Assembly (NCBI GenBank): GCA_963663245.1
Contig: OY760143.1
Span: 1,860,001 to 1,924,000 of the forward strand
DNA: 64,000 nucleotides
DNA from: JAFGVL01 sp963663245
Lineage (GTDB): Bacteria > Bacteroidota > Bacteroidia > Bacteroidales > Paludibacteraceae
Direction: 5' to 3'
Both the position numbers and the translations under genes were made by a program. The notes beneath the pieces are model-generated. The model worked only from the letters and a program-made list of their open reading frames with translations, did not search any database and was not told the DNA's origin. Shown here one piece after another: positions 36,133 to 44,710 of the stretch. Each line of letters begins with the position of its first letter. Positions within the stretch are counted from its first letter, which is position 1.

Positions 36133-36330
36133 TTATTCCTCCCAAAAATTTTCTTTACTATACACCAATACTTGTTCTTTTGTTACAAGAGGTTTCCAAT
36201 TAGAATCCCTTTCAAAATCATCATTCTTTAAATCAAATTCATTAAATGCCTCTTTCTTTTCCATAGTTGCAAAAGCATCCATTTGCATTTCTTTTAAATA
36301 GGCATCCTCATTTTTATATTCATCAGTCAT
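36133..36330 (-). CDS. Small acidic cytoplasmic protein (65 aa)
   Basis: 65 residues starting MTDEYKNEDAYLKEMQMDAF and ending SKENFWEE, strongly acidic, with no membrane segment. The frame is open to 36408, but the ATG at 36330 overlaps the upstream gene's stop as ATGA, the best argument for this start. No family recognised. It lies between a membrane protein gene and a universal stress gene in the murF-alr operon; the tight packing suggests it is a real gene. Confidence 0.6.
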   Translation of the reverse strand: MTDEYKNEDAYLKEMQMDAFATMEKKEAFNEFDLKNDDFERDSNWKPLVTKEQVLVYSKENFWEE

Positions 36331-36971
36331 TGTTTCACTATCCCAATTAGTATAAGCACACAGCTCACAATTTCCTTTGTAAAAGATATATAACCACAAC
36401 ATGTACATACAGTTATACTGCCTACCTCTTGCTGAATATAATTATAATCTAATGCATTTATTCCTGAAGGTATATTTTTTAGAAATACTAGATATCCAAG
36501 AAAGTTAGATTTAATTCTTAATGATTTCTTATCTAAAAACCTTAGTTCAATTTTACTATGACTATTGTTAAATACTGCGGAAGTAATGTTCGACCAATAA
36601 AAAAAAGAGGACACTCCCCCTTTATCTAATTTAAACCCATTTTTAGAGAAAGAATTTAAATGAGAAATTTTGTTTAATGAGCGAAGTTGATACGAAAGTC
36701 TACAATCAGACAAATAATTAAATATTGTTATTAATAAGAAAAGCCCTATAGCAAAAAGCCCGGCAAAAAAAGACACATTCTTTTTAAAGAGGAAAATATC
36801 TAGCAGAATAGCTATCAAAATAAGTATTAGATACAGAACGAATTTTCTCTTATTTTCTATTTGAAAAGCTTTCTTATCTTTATAGTCCAAGAATGATGTT
36901 TGCAAGTCAAACAACACATTTAAAATGGATATAAATAATACTGCGACAACTAAAAAATGTAAATAAGCCAT
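36327..36971 (-). CDS. Uncharacterised membrane protein with C-terminal CxxC
   Basis: 214 residues. Three predicted membrane helices occur in the first ~90 residues (LHFLVVAVLFISILNVLF; FVLYLILILIAILLDIFLF; FFAGLFAIGLFLLITIF). A soluble, mixed-charge domain follows, then a CTCCG motif near residue 188 and a last hydrophobic stretch (IVSCVLILIGIV). The Cys pair could bind zinc or form a disulfide. No family recognised. Gap to murF-alr is 6 bases, and the stop overlaps the next start (ATGA), so it is part of the same operon. Confidence 0.6.
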   Translation of the reverse strand: MAYLHFLVVAVLFISILNVLFDLQTSFLDYKDKKAFQIENKRKFVLYLILILIAILLDIFLFKKNVSFFAGLFAIGLFLLITIFNYLSDCRLSYQLRSLNKISHLNSFSKNGFKLDKGGVSSFFYWSNITSAVFNNSHSKIELRFLDKKSLRIKSNFLGYLVFLKNIPSGINALDYNYIQQEVGSITVCTCCGYISFTKEIVSCVLILIGIVKQ

Positions 36972-36977
36972 ATTATT

Positions 36978-39434
36978 CTATTCTTTAAAATAAACTCTTT
37001 TTACTCTTCTAGAGATTCCTGTTAATACTTCATAAGGTATCGTATCTAAAGATTGGGCTACGGTATTAATAGAATGTCCTTTGCCAAATAGAATAACTGA
37101 ATCTCCTTCTTTAGCTTCGATATCAGTCAAGTCTATCATCGTAATATCCATACACACATTACCAAGTACAGGAACAGAGCTACCATTCACTAATACCTGG
37201 CCTACTCCATTTCCTAGTTTTCTATCATAACCATCGGCATAACCAATAGGTATAATTCCAATTACTGAATCTCGTTTTAGTTTCCCTTTTCGGCTATAAC
37301 CAACTGTTTCAGCAACAGGCACCTTTTTAATTTGTAGAATAGTTGTTTTTAATGTACAAACCTCTTCTAATAAGTCATGATTGATAGCACTTACTCCATA
37401 ATGTCCTATTCCTAAGCGCACCATGTCAAATTGGAATTGAGGAAAACGTTCTACTCCTGCTGAATTTAAGGCATGTCGTAAGATTTTATAAGAGAACCCC
37501 GCTTCAAATTTATCAGCACTAAGCTGAAAAAGCTTAAGTTGTTCTTCTGTAAAACTATCAAACGAAACATCATCTGCAGCAGCTAAATGTGTAAATACAG
37601 AACGAACTTTCAATTGTTTTTGATTTTGAATTTGCTCTATTAAAGCTGAAACTTCTGATGGCAAGAATCCTAAACGATTCATGCCTGTATCAATCTTAAT
37701 ATGTATAGGGTAATTTGAAACACCCTGTTTTTCTGTTTCTTTTAAAAAAGCTTTAAACAAGGAAATGTTATAAATCTCTGGCTCTAGTTGATATTCAATT
37801 ATTTTCCCCAGTGCTCCCATTTCAGGGTTCATCACAACTATAGGTATATGAATACCTTCTTGTCGTAATTTTGCACCTTCATCTGCTACTGCTACTGCTA
37901 GATAATCACAATTATGATGTTGTAAGGTACGTGCCACTTCAACATCACCACTACCATAACCATAAGCTTTTACCATACTCATTATTTTAGTGCTTGCCTG
38001 CAAGTGAGAACGGAAATAGTTGACATTATTTATCAAGGCAGTTAAGTTTACCTCTAAGGTTGTTTGATGTACCATTGCTTCTAATTTTTCAGAAATGGTT
38101 TCAAACTTGTATTGTCTGGCTCCCTTTAATAAAATTGCTTCATTATTAAATTCTTTAAGCAGAGGAGATTGTAGAAAATCTTCTGTACTAATAAAGAAAT
38201 GCTTTTCCATCATATTAAACAAAGTATGATTTTCTTTCAAATTAGCACCTATAGCAATCAGCTTATCTACTTTTTTATGCTGCAATAACTCAGATATATT
38301 TTTATATAGCTCACTTGCTTCTTGTCCACTTTGTAGAATATCAGATAGAATAAGTGTGCGTTTCATATTATTACTAATAGCCTGACTAATTAGAAAATCT
38401 AAAGCAATAGATAATGAGCCAAGGTCTGAGTTATACGAATCGTTTATTAAAACACAATTCTGTATACCTGCTTTTACTTCCATTCGCATAGCTACTGCTT
38501 CTAACAACATCATACCTTCAGCAATAAAGCTTGTAGACTTTCCTAGTAAGGTAAGCATTGTCAAACAGTGTAAACTATTTTCTATAGATGCCTCATCTAC
38601 AAAAGGAACAGTTATCTTATTAACTTCTCCTTTGTATATATAACTAATATGCGTAACAGAATTATCACTCTTCAATTCTTGTATTTGTATATCTGCATCA
38701 ACTGTTTTGCCCCAAGTAAAAAACTGACATTTAAGACCCTTCTGATGAATTAAACTATCTACGAGCTCACTGTCCTTATTATAGATAAGTGTATCTACTT
38801 CTTTAAACAAGTTTAATTTCTCATTCATCTTATCTTGTAAAGAAGAGAAATTTTCTTGGTGCGCATCTCCAAGGTGAGTAAACACCCCTATTGTTGGATT
38901 TATAATCGGAGATAACTTCTCCATTTCTACAGGCATAGAAATACCTGCTTCAAAAACACCTAATGTAGACTGTTCATTTAACTCCCAAACTGACAAGGGA
39001 ACCCCTATTTGAGAGTTATACGAACGAGGTGAACGTGTAACATAATAATCCTTATGCAATAACTGATACAACCATTCTTTTACAATTGTTTTACCATTAC
39101 TCCCTGTAATACCGATTACAGGAATATTAAATTGAGCTCTATGGTAAGCAACTAATTGCTGTAAGGCTTGTAAGGTGTCTTTTACTATCAAATAATTTGC
39201 CTGTATACTTTCAGCAGGCTTCTCACTCACTAAAAAACAACGCACATTAGCATCATATAGCTCTTTTATATATCGATGTCCATTATTACGATCGCTTTTT
39301 AAAGCTACAAACAAACTCTCTTCTGGATAGCTCACAGCACGACTATCTGTCAACAAAAACTCAATAGAAGCATTACCATCACCTATAAGTTGGGCATTGG
39401 TAATCTGTGCTATTTGTTGAAGTGTATATTTCAT
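36978..39434 (-). CDS. Bifunctional MurF / alanine racemase
   Basis: 818 residues, a fusion seen in many Bacteroidota. The N-terminal Mur ligase (about 1-440; P-loop GITGSNGKTIVKEWL, GVFEAGISMP, HLGDAHQENF, NDSYNSDLGSL) adds D-Ala-D-Ala to UDP-MurNAc-tripeptide. The C-terminal PLP alanine racemase (about 455-818; PLP lysine in SMVKAYGYGSGDVEVA, DTGMNRLGFL, RLGIGHYGVS, GNVCMDITMIDLTD) makes D-alanine. The fusion joins supply and use of D-Ala. The lysine needed for PLP and the ligase P-loop are both intact. Confidence 0.95.
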   Translation of the reverse strand: MKYTLQQIAQITNAQLIGDGNASIEFLLTDSRAVSYPEESLFVALKSDRNNGHRYIKELYDANVRCFLVSEKPAESIQANYLIVKDTLQALQQLVAYHRAQFNIPVIGITGSNGKTIVKEWLYQLLHKDYYVTRSPRSYNSQIGVPLSVWELNEQSTLGVFEAGISMPVEMEKLSPIINPTIGVFTHLGDAHQENFSSLQDKMNEKLNLFKEVDTLIYNKDSELVDSLIHQKGLKCQFFTWGKTVDADIQIQELKSDNSVTHISYIYKGEVNKITVPFVDEASIENSLHCLTMLTLLGKSTSFIAEGMMLLEAVAMRMEVKAGIQNCVLINDSYNSDLGSLSIALDFLISQAISNNMKRTLILSDILQSGQEASELYKNISELLQHKKVDKLIAIGANLKENHTLFNMMEKHFFISTEDFLQSPLLKEFNNEAILLKGARQYKFETISEKLEAMVHQTTLEVNLTALINNVNYFRSHLQASTKIMSMVKAYGYGSGDVEVARTLQHHNCDYLAVAVADEGAKLRQEGIHIPIVVMNPEMGALGKIIEYQLEPEIYNISLFKAFLKETEKQGVSNYPIHIKIDTGMNRLGFLPSEVSALIEQIQNQKQLKVRSVFTHLAAADDVSFDSFTEEQLKLFQLSADKFEAGFSYKILRHALNSAGVERFPQFQFDMVRLGIGHYGVSAINHDLLEEVCTLKTTILQIKKVPVAETVGYSRKGKLKRDSVIGIIPIGYADGYDRKLGNGVGQVLVNGSSVPVLGNVCMDITMIDLTDIEAKEGDSVILFGKGHSINTVAQSLDTIPYEVLTGISRRVKRVYFKE

Positions 39435-39469
39435 CTGTCTATTATCCTCTTTGTTAGCTTAAAAGTTAT

Positions 39470-40171
39470 CTACTTGTCTTCAATATTAAACATTTCTTCA
39501 AACTTCAAACCTGTAATTTTAGTTAATGAACGAAACATATGCCATAGTATCAGAGCCATTACTACCATAGAAGGCAATACAATTACAGGCCAACTTAAAC
39601 CAAGCATACGACTATATTCTGCATTGAACTCTGCTGTTCCAGAAGGACTTTTCATTATCATTTCAGCAAGTACAAAATTTAAAACTGCTGATAAAAAGAA
39701 TGAAATAGATAAGAAATAAGAAGATTGCACCAATAGTTTATCAAAGCTCTCTTTTGAATTCTTTTCAATTAATATCCTTTCAATTTTCTCAACATCCATT
39801 ACTTCTGGATTGTATAAAAGTTTTCGTACCAATGGGAACTTAGAATTAACTGTAGCTAATACTACGACCCCTATAATGAATGGAATACTAGCCTCTTTAT
39901 AGGCAATCCACTCTGTAGGCAATTCAAATACTCCAATTATACCCGTCAGAAAAATACCGGCAAAACCTAAAACAGATATAAAGTTCTTTTTCTTATTCTT
40001 AAACCAATCGAATAGTCCATAACCCAAGGGGAACACCAAGGCAATAAGCAAAGCATATACAGCACCCACTTCATCAATCTTGGTTAATTTATTCATCACA
40101 AGAATTGGTAGTACTATATTAAATAGCAAACTCATTATCGGATTCTCTTTCTTTTGCTTCTTTTCAGTCAT
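39470..40171 (-). CDS. VC0807-family polytopic membrane protein
   Basis: 233 residues. It has about five to six hydrophobic segments (MSLLFNIVLPILVMNKL, VYALLIALVFPLGYGLF, VLGFAGIFLTGIIGVF, FIIGVVVLATV, FLSISFFLSAVLNFVLA, WPVIVLPSMVVMALILWHM) and resembles the VC0807 family of inner-membrane proteins, which look related to intracellular septation protein A (function unknown). It sits between GSCFA and murF-alr in the operon (gaps of 3 and 35 bases). Confidence 0.75.
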   Translation of the reverse strand: MTEKKQKKENPIMSLLFNIVLPILVMNKLTKIDEVGAVYALLIALVFPLGYGLFDWFKNKKKNFISVLGFAGIFLTGIIGVFELPTEWIAYKEASIPFIIGVVVLATVNSKFPLVRKLLYNPEVMDVEKIERILIEKNSKESFDKLLVQSSYFLSISFFLSAVLNFVLAEMIMKSPSGTAEFNAEYSRMLGLSWPVIVLPSMVVMALILWHMFRSLTKITGLKFEEMFNIEDK

Positions 40172-40174
40172 CTT

Positions 40175-41149
40175 TTATTTATATGTTTGTTTTTCAAGTT
40201 CAAAATTAATTGCTGGGTATTTCTTTTCTGCTAAAGCTATCTTATCCAATTGCTTTACACAGAATCTATGATACTCCTCTCCTTCTTTATTAAAAGGACT
40301 ATGAGCCAATGCTTTACTTAGTTTTTCCATTTCCTTAGCAATACTTTTAGTCTCATCAGAAAAATACCCTTCTGCAAAACGACTCCAAATATAATCAATT
40401 GCAGTAGAGTTTGGATGTAACATATCTTCCGTATAGAATCGATAATCTCTTAAATCGTCTAAAACTAATTCATAAGATGGAAAATAAGACACATTTTTAA
40501 AAGCTTGAACTAATTTGTCAATAGCTAATAATAGAATTGACTTACTTAAATTATTTTCATGTGCTCCATCTTTCCAGTGTCGAATAGGACTAACAGTAAA
40601 GATTATCTGTTGATTTATTGATATATTGGTTTGAAGTTGTTTAATTAAACTTGTGTAACTTGAGACTATTTCCTCTACACTTAAACGACGACGAGTAAAT
40701 TGTTTATCTGGTAGTTTATGACAATTAGAAACTATTTCTCCTCCTTCTTGCAACTCATAAACCCAAGCTGTACCGAATGTAATAAACAAAAACTTCGTTA
40801 CTTGTAATTGCCCTATAGCAGATTGAATGCTATCGTTGATATTGCTCAGCGTAGTTGCTTTCTCATTACCAGAGAAACGGCTATGGTGCATAAAGCTATG
40901 CCAACGACCTTCATGTTCAAACAAGTTATCTTCCGTATATACCTTATGTTCTAACAGCTCTTCAAATGTTTGTGCAACAGAAAGTGGATTATATTGGATA
41001 CCAAAAGGATTAACACCTACGTTGAACTTTGCTTTTAGCAGACGTTCACCTATACTTTCAGTAAAGCAAGAGCCCAATAACATTAACTGATCTTTATGTT
41101 GTAGTTGATTTTCCGAAGGAGGAATGTGTATAGTCGTTCTAAAATTCAT
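40175..41149 (-). CDS. GSCFA-domain protein
   Basis: 324 residues from the ATG at 41149 (MNFRTTIHIPPSENQLQHKD). The open frame continues to 41215, but a perfect -7 box at 41170-41177 lies in that part. The GSCFTESIGERLL motif (residues ~28-40) names the family; its fold is SGNH/GDSL hydrolase-like, with Ser in GSCF as the possible nucleophile, and FITFGTAWVYE and TVSPIRHWKDG are also typical. It is the first gene of the six-gene operon. Substrate unknown; a role on cell-surface glycans is a guess. Confidence 0.85.
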   Translation of the reverse strand: MNFRTTIHIPPSENQLQHKDQLMLLGSCFTESIGERLLKAKFNVGVNPFGIQYNPLSVAQTFEELLEHKVYTEDNLFEHEGRWHSFMHHSRFSGNEKATTLSNINDSIQSAIGQLQVTKFLFITFGTAWVYELQEGGEIVSNCHKLPDKQFTRRRLSVEEIVSSYTSLIKQLQTNISINQQIIFTVSPIRHWKDGAHENNLSKSILLLAIDKLVQAFKNVSYFPSYELVLDDLRDYRFYTEDMLHPNSTAIDYIWSRFAEGYFSDETKSIAKEMEKLSKALAHSPFNKEGEEYHRFCVKQLDKIALAEKKYPAINFELEKQTYK

Positions 41150-41169
41150 ACCTATTATATACAGTGTTG

Positions 41170-41177
41170 CAAAAATA
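41170..41177 (-). promoter_or_regulatory. Promoter -7 box for GSCFA/murF-alr operon
   Basis: The minus strand reads TATTTTTG, a perfect TAnnTTTG, 21 bases before the ATG at 41149. Confidence 0.6.
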
Positions 41178-41215
41178 TAAACCAGACTAGTTTTAAGCGC
41201 ACACAAATTTAGCAA

Positions 41216-41565
41216 TTACTCATTAATTATATAATATTTCGCAAATGGATATTTACAAGCTTTCATTATTCCTCAATTTGTTGTAATTTTATGCTCTATA
41301 ACATAGAATTGTTCAAGAAAAGTGTTAAAATATGTAAATCAAGATGTAAATAACGTCATTTTATACTCAAAATCGAGTTTCTTAAAAAAAAACGCCTTTC
41401 AAATTGACAGCTTATTAAGCTTACAAATAGTATAAATTATACTTAATAAATATCTTTTTGGCATGTTTTTCACAAAAACACTTTACATTTTGACACTTTA
41501 TTCTATTTATTTCTATTTTTTTGATATATTTTTTTGCCAATTTAAAAACACATGATACTTTTGTA
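41216..41565. other. Intergenic region upstream of dapF
   Basis: About 350 very AT-rich bases between the divergent GSCFA operon and dapF. Two short open frames here overlap promoter sequence and look like chance. It carries a textbook promoter at 41533-41563. No repeat, tRNA or small-RNA structure was recognised. Confidence 0.4.
41533..41563 (+). promoter_or_regulatory. Promoter (-33 and -7) for dapF, almost abutting the ATG
   Basis: TTTG at 41533-41536 and TACTTTTG at 41556-41563 are exactly 19 bases apart, both perfect. The dapF ATG starts at 41566, just two bases after the box, so transcription from here should start at or within a few bases of the ATG: a probable leaderless mRNA. Confidence 0.6.
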
Positions 41566-42429
41566 ATGAACAAAACGACAAACGGGGAACGCCCCTTACA
41601 ATTTACCAAAATGCACGGTGCAGGAAACGATTACATTTATGTAAACGGCTTCACTCAAAAAATTGAAAATCCTGCAGAACTAAGTATTCGATTAAGCAAT
41701 CGAAACTTTGGTATCGGTTCAGATGGTTTAGTTCTAATTTTACCTTCAGAAAGTTCTGACTTTCGTATGCGTATGTTTAATGCAGATGGATCAGAATCAG
41801 AAATGTGCGGAAATGCTTCTCGCTGTGTAGGTAAATATGTTTACGACAAAGGGCTTACAGACAAAACAACAATAAGCCTTGAAACTGGAGCCGGAGAGAA
41901 AATATTGAAATTAATAGTAGAAAACGGAAATGTAGAACGTGTTACTGTAGATATGGGGGCACCCATTTTAAACCCAACACAAATTCCGGTTTCATCAAAA
42001 GAGGATAAAGTGGTTAGTGTTCCACTTACAATAGACAATAGTGAATATGCTATTACTTGCGTTTCGATGGGAAACCCTCACGCAGTTGTTTTTACTGATG
42101 GAGTTAGTGAACTTAATTTAAAAGAGCTAGGTCCAAAATTTGAAAACAACCCGATTTTTCCAAAACGCATCAACACTGAGTTCATTGAAATACTGGATCG
42201 CACAACCTTAAAAATGCGCGTTTGGGAACGTGGTTCGGGTGAGACTTTAGCTTGTGGAACAGGAGCATGTGCATCCTTAGTAGCAGCAGTTTTAAACGGA
42301 CACAGCGAACGCAAAGCGATTTTGCAACTACTAGGTGGCAACTTAGAAATTGAGTGGGACGAGAATACAAATCATGTATTTATGACGGGTCCTGCCGTTA
42401 CGGTATTCGAAGGGGAACTATCACATTGA
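41566..42429 (+). CDS. dapF: Diaminopimelate epimerase
   Basis: 287 residues from the ATG at 41566. Interconverts LL- and meso-diaminopimelate by a two-cysteine mechanism without cofactor: the pair is in SEMCGNASRC and ETLACGTGACAS. It also has FTKMHGAGNDYIYV near the start and SDGLVLILPSES. The track-like extension to 41521 uses TTG and overlaps the promoter, so it is rejected. It forms a lysine/peptidoglycan pair with dapL downstream. Confidence 0.95.
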   Translation: MNKTTNGERPLQFTKMHGAGNDYIYVNGFTQKIENPAELSIRLSNRNFGIGSDGLVLILPSESSDFRMRMFNADGSESEMCGNASRCVGKYVYDKGLTDKTTISLETGAGEKILKLIVENGNVERVTVDMGAPILNPTQIPVSSKEDKVVSVPLTIDNSEYAITCVSMGNPHAVVFTDGVSELNLKELGPKFENNPIFPKRINTEFIEILDRTTLKMRVWERGSGETLACGTGACASLVAAVLNGHSERKAILQLLGGNLEIEWDENTNHVFMTGPAVTVFEGELSH

Positions 42430-42510
42430 CCATTTTCTCATTTTGTATTTCAACAGTAAATAGTAAATTAAATAACAATAAAACAATAATAAACAATAAA
42501 AGAAAACAAT

Positions 42511-43746
42511 ATGGTATTAGTTAACGAGAACTACCTGAAATTACCAGGCAGTTATTTATTTTCAGAGATTGCTAAAAGAGTAAGCGCTCACGTAGAAGCA
42601 AACCCAAATGCAAAAATTATTCGCATGGGAATTGGCGATGTTACTCGCCCTCTACCCGATGCTGTTGTTAAAGGACTGCACAATGCGGCAGACGAAATGA
42701 GTAAAGCAGAAACTTTTAAAGGTTACGGTCCAGAACAAGGCTACCAATTTTTGGTAGAGAAAATAATTGCAAATGATCTTAAACCGAGAGGTCTAGAGAT
42801 TCAATTAGACGAAATATTTTTGAGCGATGGCTCAAAAAGTGATTCAGGAAATATTGGCGATATATTAAGCATTAACAACAAAGTAGCAGTAACAGACCCT
42901 GTTTATCCGGTATATATAGATACCAATGCAATGGCAGGAAGAGCTGGTGATTATCAAGATGATAAAGGTGAATGGAGTGATCTTATCTACATTCCATGTG
43001 TGAGCGACAACAATTTTGTTCCTCAACTACCAACAGAAAAACCAGATGTTATCTACCTATGTTACCCGAACAATCCTACGGGAACAACGCTTAATAAAGA
43101 ACAACTAAAAGTGTGGGTAGATTATGCTATCGAAAACAAATGTTTGATTTTATTCGATGCAGCATACGAAGCATTTATTCAAGAAGAAGATGTTCCGCAC
43201 AGTATTTTTGAAATTGAAGGTGCTAAAAAAGTAGCAATTGAGTTCAGAAGCTTTTCTAAAAAAGCAGGTTTTACAGGAACTCGTTGTGCTTACACTATCA
43301 TTCCTAAAGAATTGGAAGCATACACCGAGAGCGGTGAAAAAGTGCAACTAAATAAACTTTGGAACAGACGACACTCTACTAAATTTAACGGAGTGCCTTA
43401 TGTAATCCAAAAAGCTGCCGAAGCTGTTTACAGTGACGAAGGCAAAAAACAAGTTAACGAACTTGTTAGCTATTATATGACGAATGCAAAAATTATCAGT
43501 GAAAGTCTTACAGAGATGGGATTTGAAATTTTTGGAGGAGTAAATGCCCCTTACATTTGGCTAAAAACTCCGAACAATATGACATCTTGGGAATTCTTCG
43601 ACAAACTTTTAACAGTACATGTTGTAGGAACACCAGGAGTTGGTTTCGGACCAAGTGGAGAGGGTTATTTCCGACTTACAGCCTTTGGTAAAAAAGAAGA
43701 TACCATTGAGGCCATGGATAGACTAAAAGAGCTATTCATGAAATAA
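42511..43746 (+). CDS. dapL: LL-diaminopimelate aminotransferase
   Basis: 411 residues. PLP enzyme converting tetrahydrodipicolinate directly to LL-diaminopimelate, bypassing the acyl-blocked dap steps. Motifs: NENYLKLPGSYLFSEIAKRV, RMGIGDVTRPLPDAV, YGPEQGYQFLVEKI, CYPNNPTGTTL and the PLP lysine in EFRSFSKKAGFTGTRCAYT. With dapF beside it, the cell uses the DapL route, as do many Bacteroidota, plants and Chlamydia. The gap between dapF and dapL is about 80 bases. Confidence 0.95.
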   Translation: MVLVNENYLKLPGSYLFSEIAKRVSAHVEANPNAKIIRMGIGDVTRPLPDAVVKGLHNAADEMSKAETFKGYGPEQGYQFLVEKIIANDLKPRGLEIQLDEIFLSDGSKSDSGNIGDILSINNKVAVTDPVYPVYIDTNAMAGRAGDYQDDKGEWSDLIYIPCVSDNNFVPQLPTEKPDVIYLCYPNNPTGTTLNKEQLKVWVDYAIENKCLILFDAAYEAFIQEEDVPHSIFEIEGAKKVAIEFRSFSKKAGFTGTRCAYTIIPKELEAYTESGEKVQLNKLWNRRHSTKFNGVPYVIQKAAEAVYSDEGKKQVNELVSYYMTNAKIISESLTEMGFEIFGGVNAPYIWLKTPNNMTSWEFFDKLLTVHVVGTPGVGFGPSGEGYFRLTAFGKKEDTIEAMDRLKELFMK

Positions 43747-43829
43747 GCTCTCAATACATATTTTCGAATAAGCCCAAAAAGACTTTACATTCGATCCATA
43801 TAATAGATAAAATGGTATAGAAAACGAAA

Positions 43830-43855
43830 GTTTCAATATTCCGGAATAGAGAAAC
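43830..43855. promoter_or_regulatory. 26-bp interrupted dyad upstream of porin/P-II/Amt operon
   Basis: GTTTC-AA-TATTCCGGAATA-GA-GAAAC. The central 12 bases are a perfect palindrome, and the flanking GTTTC/GAAAC also pair, with only the AA/GA steps unpaired. It lies 54 bases upstream of the first gene of the nitrogen operon, where no perfect TAnnTTTG box was found. It may bind a dimeric regulator; the regulator is unknown. Confidence 0.4.
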
Positions 43856-43908
43856 TGAGTTCAAATTACTTATATATTATTTATTAATTCATTCAAAAAT
43901 TATTGATT

Positions 43909-44616
43909 ATGAAAAAAATGGAAAGAACAATTATGAAAGTCCTTTTGGGCTTATTGCTTACAATGATTACAGTTAGCATTAGTGCACAAGAAGCAGAAGT
44001 AGCTACTAAAAAAAGTAAAGTGGAATTTTCTACAGGCGCTGACCTTGTTAGTTCATACGTTTGGCGTGGAACTTATTGTGCAGGAGCAGCGATCCAACCA
44101 GGAGTATCTATGAGTGCAGGTGGATTCACTTTAGGAGCTTGGGGTTCTGCAGATTTTCTTGACGCATGTCTTGAAATGGACCTTTATGCAGCTTACGAAT
44201 TTGGATTTGGTTTATCATTAGGTTTAACAGATTACTATTATCCTGGGGCTCTATTCTCTGACTACACTGTAGATTTAGACAAAGGAGACCTATCAAGTCA
44301 CTGGATTGAAGCAAACTTAGGATACGGAATTAAAGACTTATCAATAGCTGCAAATTACATGTTACTTACTAACTCGGCTGATCCAGATATGTATTTCGAG
44401 CTTGGTTATGACTTCGGTAAATTTGGTCTTGCTATTGGTGCTGGCAATGGATGGCATACAGCAGCTGGAGACTCTGATTTCCAAGTATGCAATATTGTTA
44501 TCTCAACTGAGAAAGAAATTAAGGTTTCTGATTCATTCAGCATTCCAGTAAGCGGTTCAGCAATATTCAATCCAAACAAAGAAGAATTCTACATTGTTGT
44601 AGCTGCATCTTTCTAA
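43909..44616 (+). CDS. TorF-family-like outer-membrane porin of the ammonium operon
   Basis: 235 residues. The signal peptide (MKKMERTIMKVLLGLLLTMI..., cleavage near SAQEAEV) is followed by beta strands (VEFSTGADLVSSYVWRG, TLGAWGSADF, GLSLGLTDYYYPG, EANLGYGIKDLSIAANY), finishing in an amphipathic strand EEFYIVVAASF. The SSYVWRG motif is typical of TorF-type putative porins. Its place just before two P-II genes and an amt gene suggests it lets nitrogenous solutes through the outer membrane. The ATG at 43909 is used; TTG at 43903 is less likely. Confidence 0.7.
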   Translation: MKKMERTIMKVLLGLLLTMITVSISAQEAEVATKKSKVEFSTGADLVSSYVWRGTYCAGAAIQPGVSMSAGGFTLGAWGSADFLDACLEMDLYAAYEFGFGLSLGLTDYYYPGALFSDYTVDLDKGDLSSHWIEANLGYGIKDLSIAANYMLLTNSADPDMYFELGYDFGKFGLAIGAGNGWHTAAGDSDFQVCNIVISTEKEIKVSDSFSIPVSGSAIFNPNKEEFYIVVAASF

Positions 44617-44710
44617 CAATCAATTAATTATCATATCTCTTATTAAGCCGTCTTTGGAACTTCTCCAAAGACGGACAGGGGATGCTTTTTCTAAATCTAA
44701 GCAAAATAGT

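Noticed and set aside
41421..41609. 62-residue minus-strand frame upstream of dapF
   Set aside because: It overlaps the dapF promoter and start, has random-looking composition and no neighbour context.
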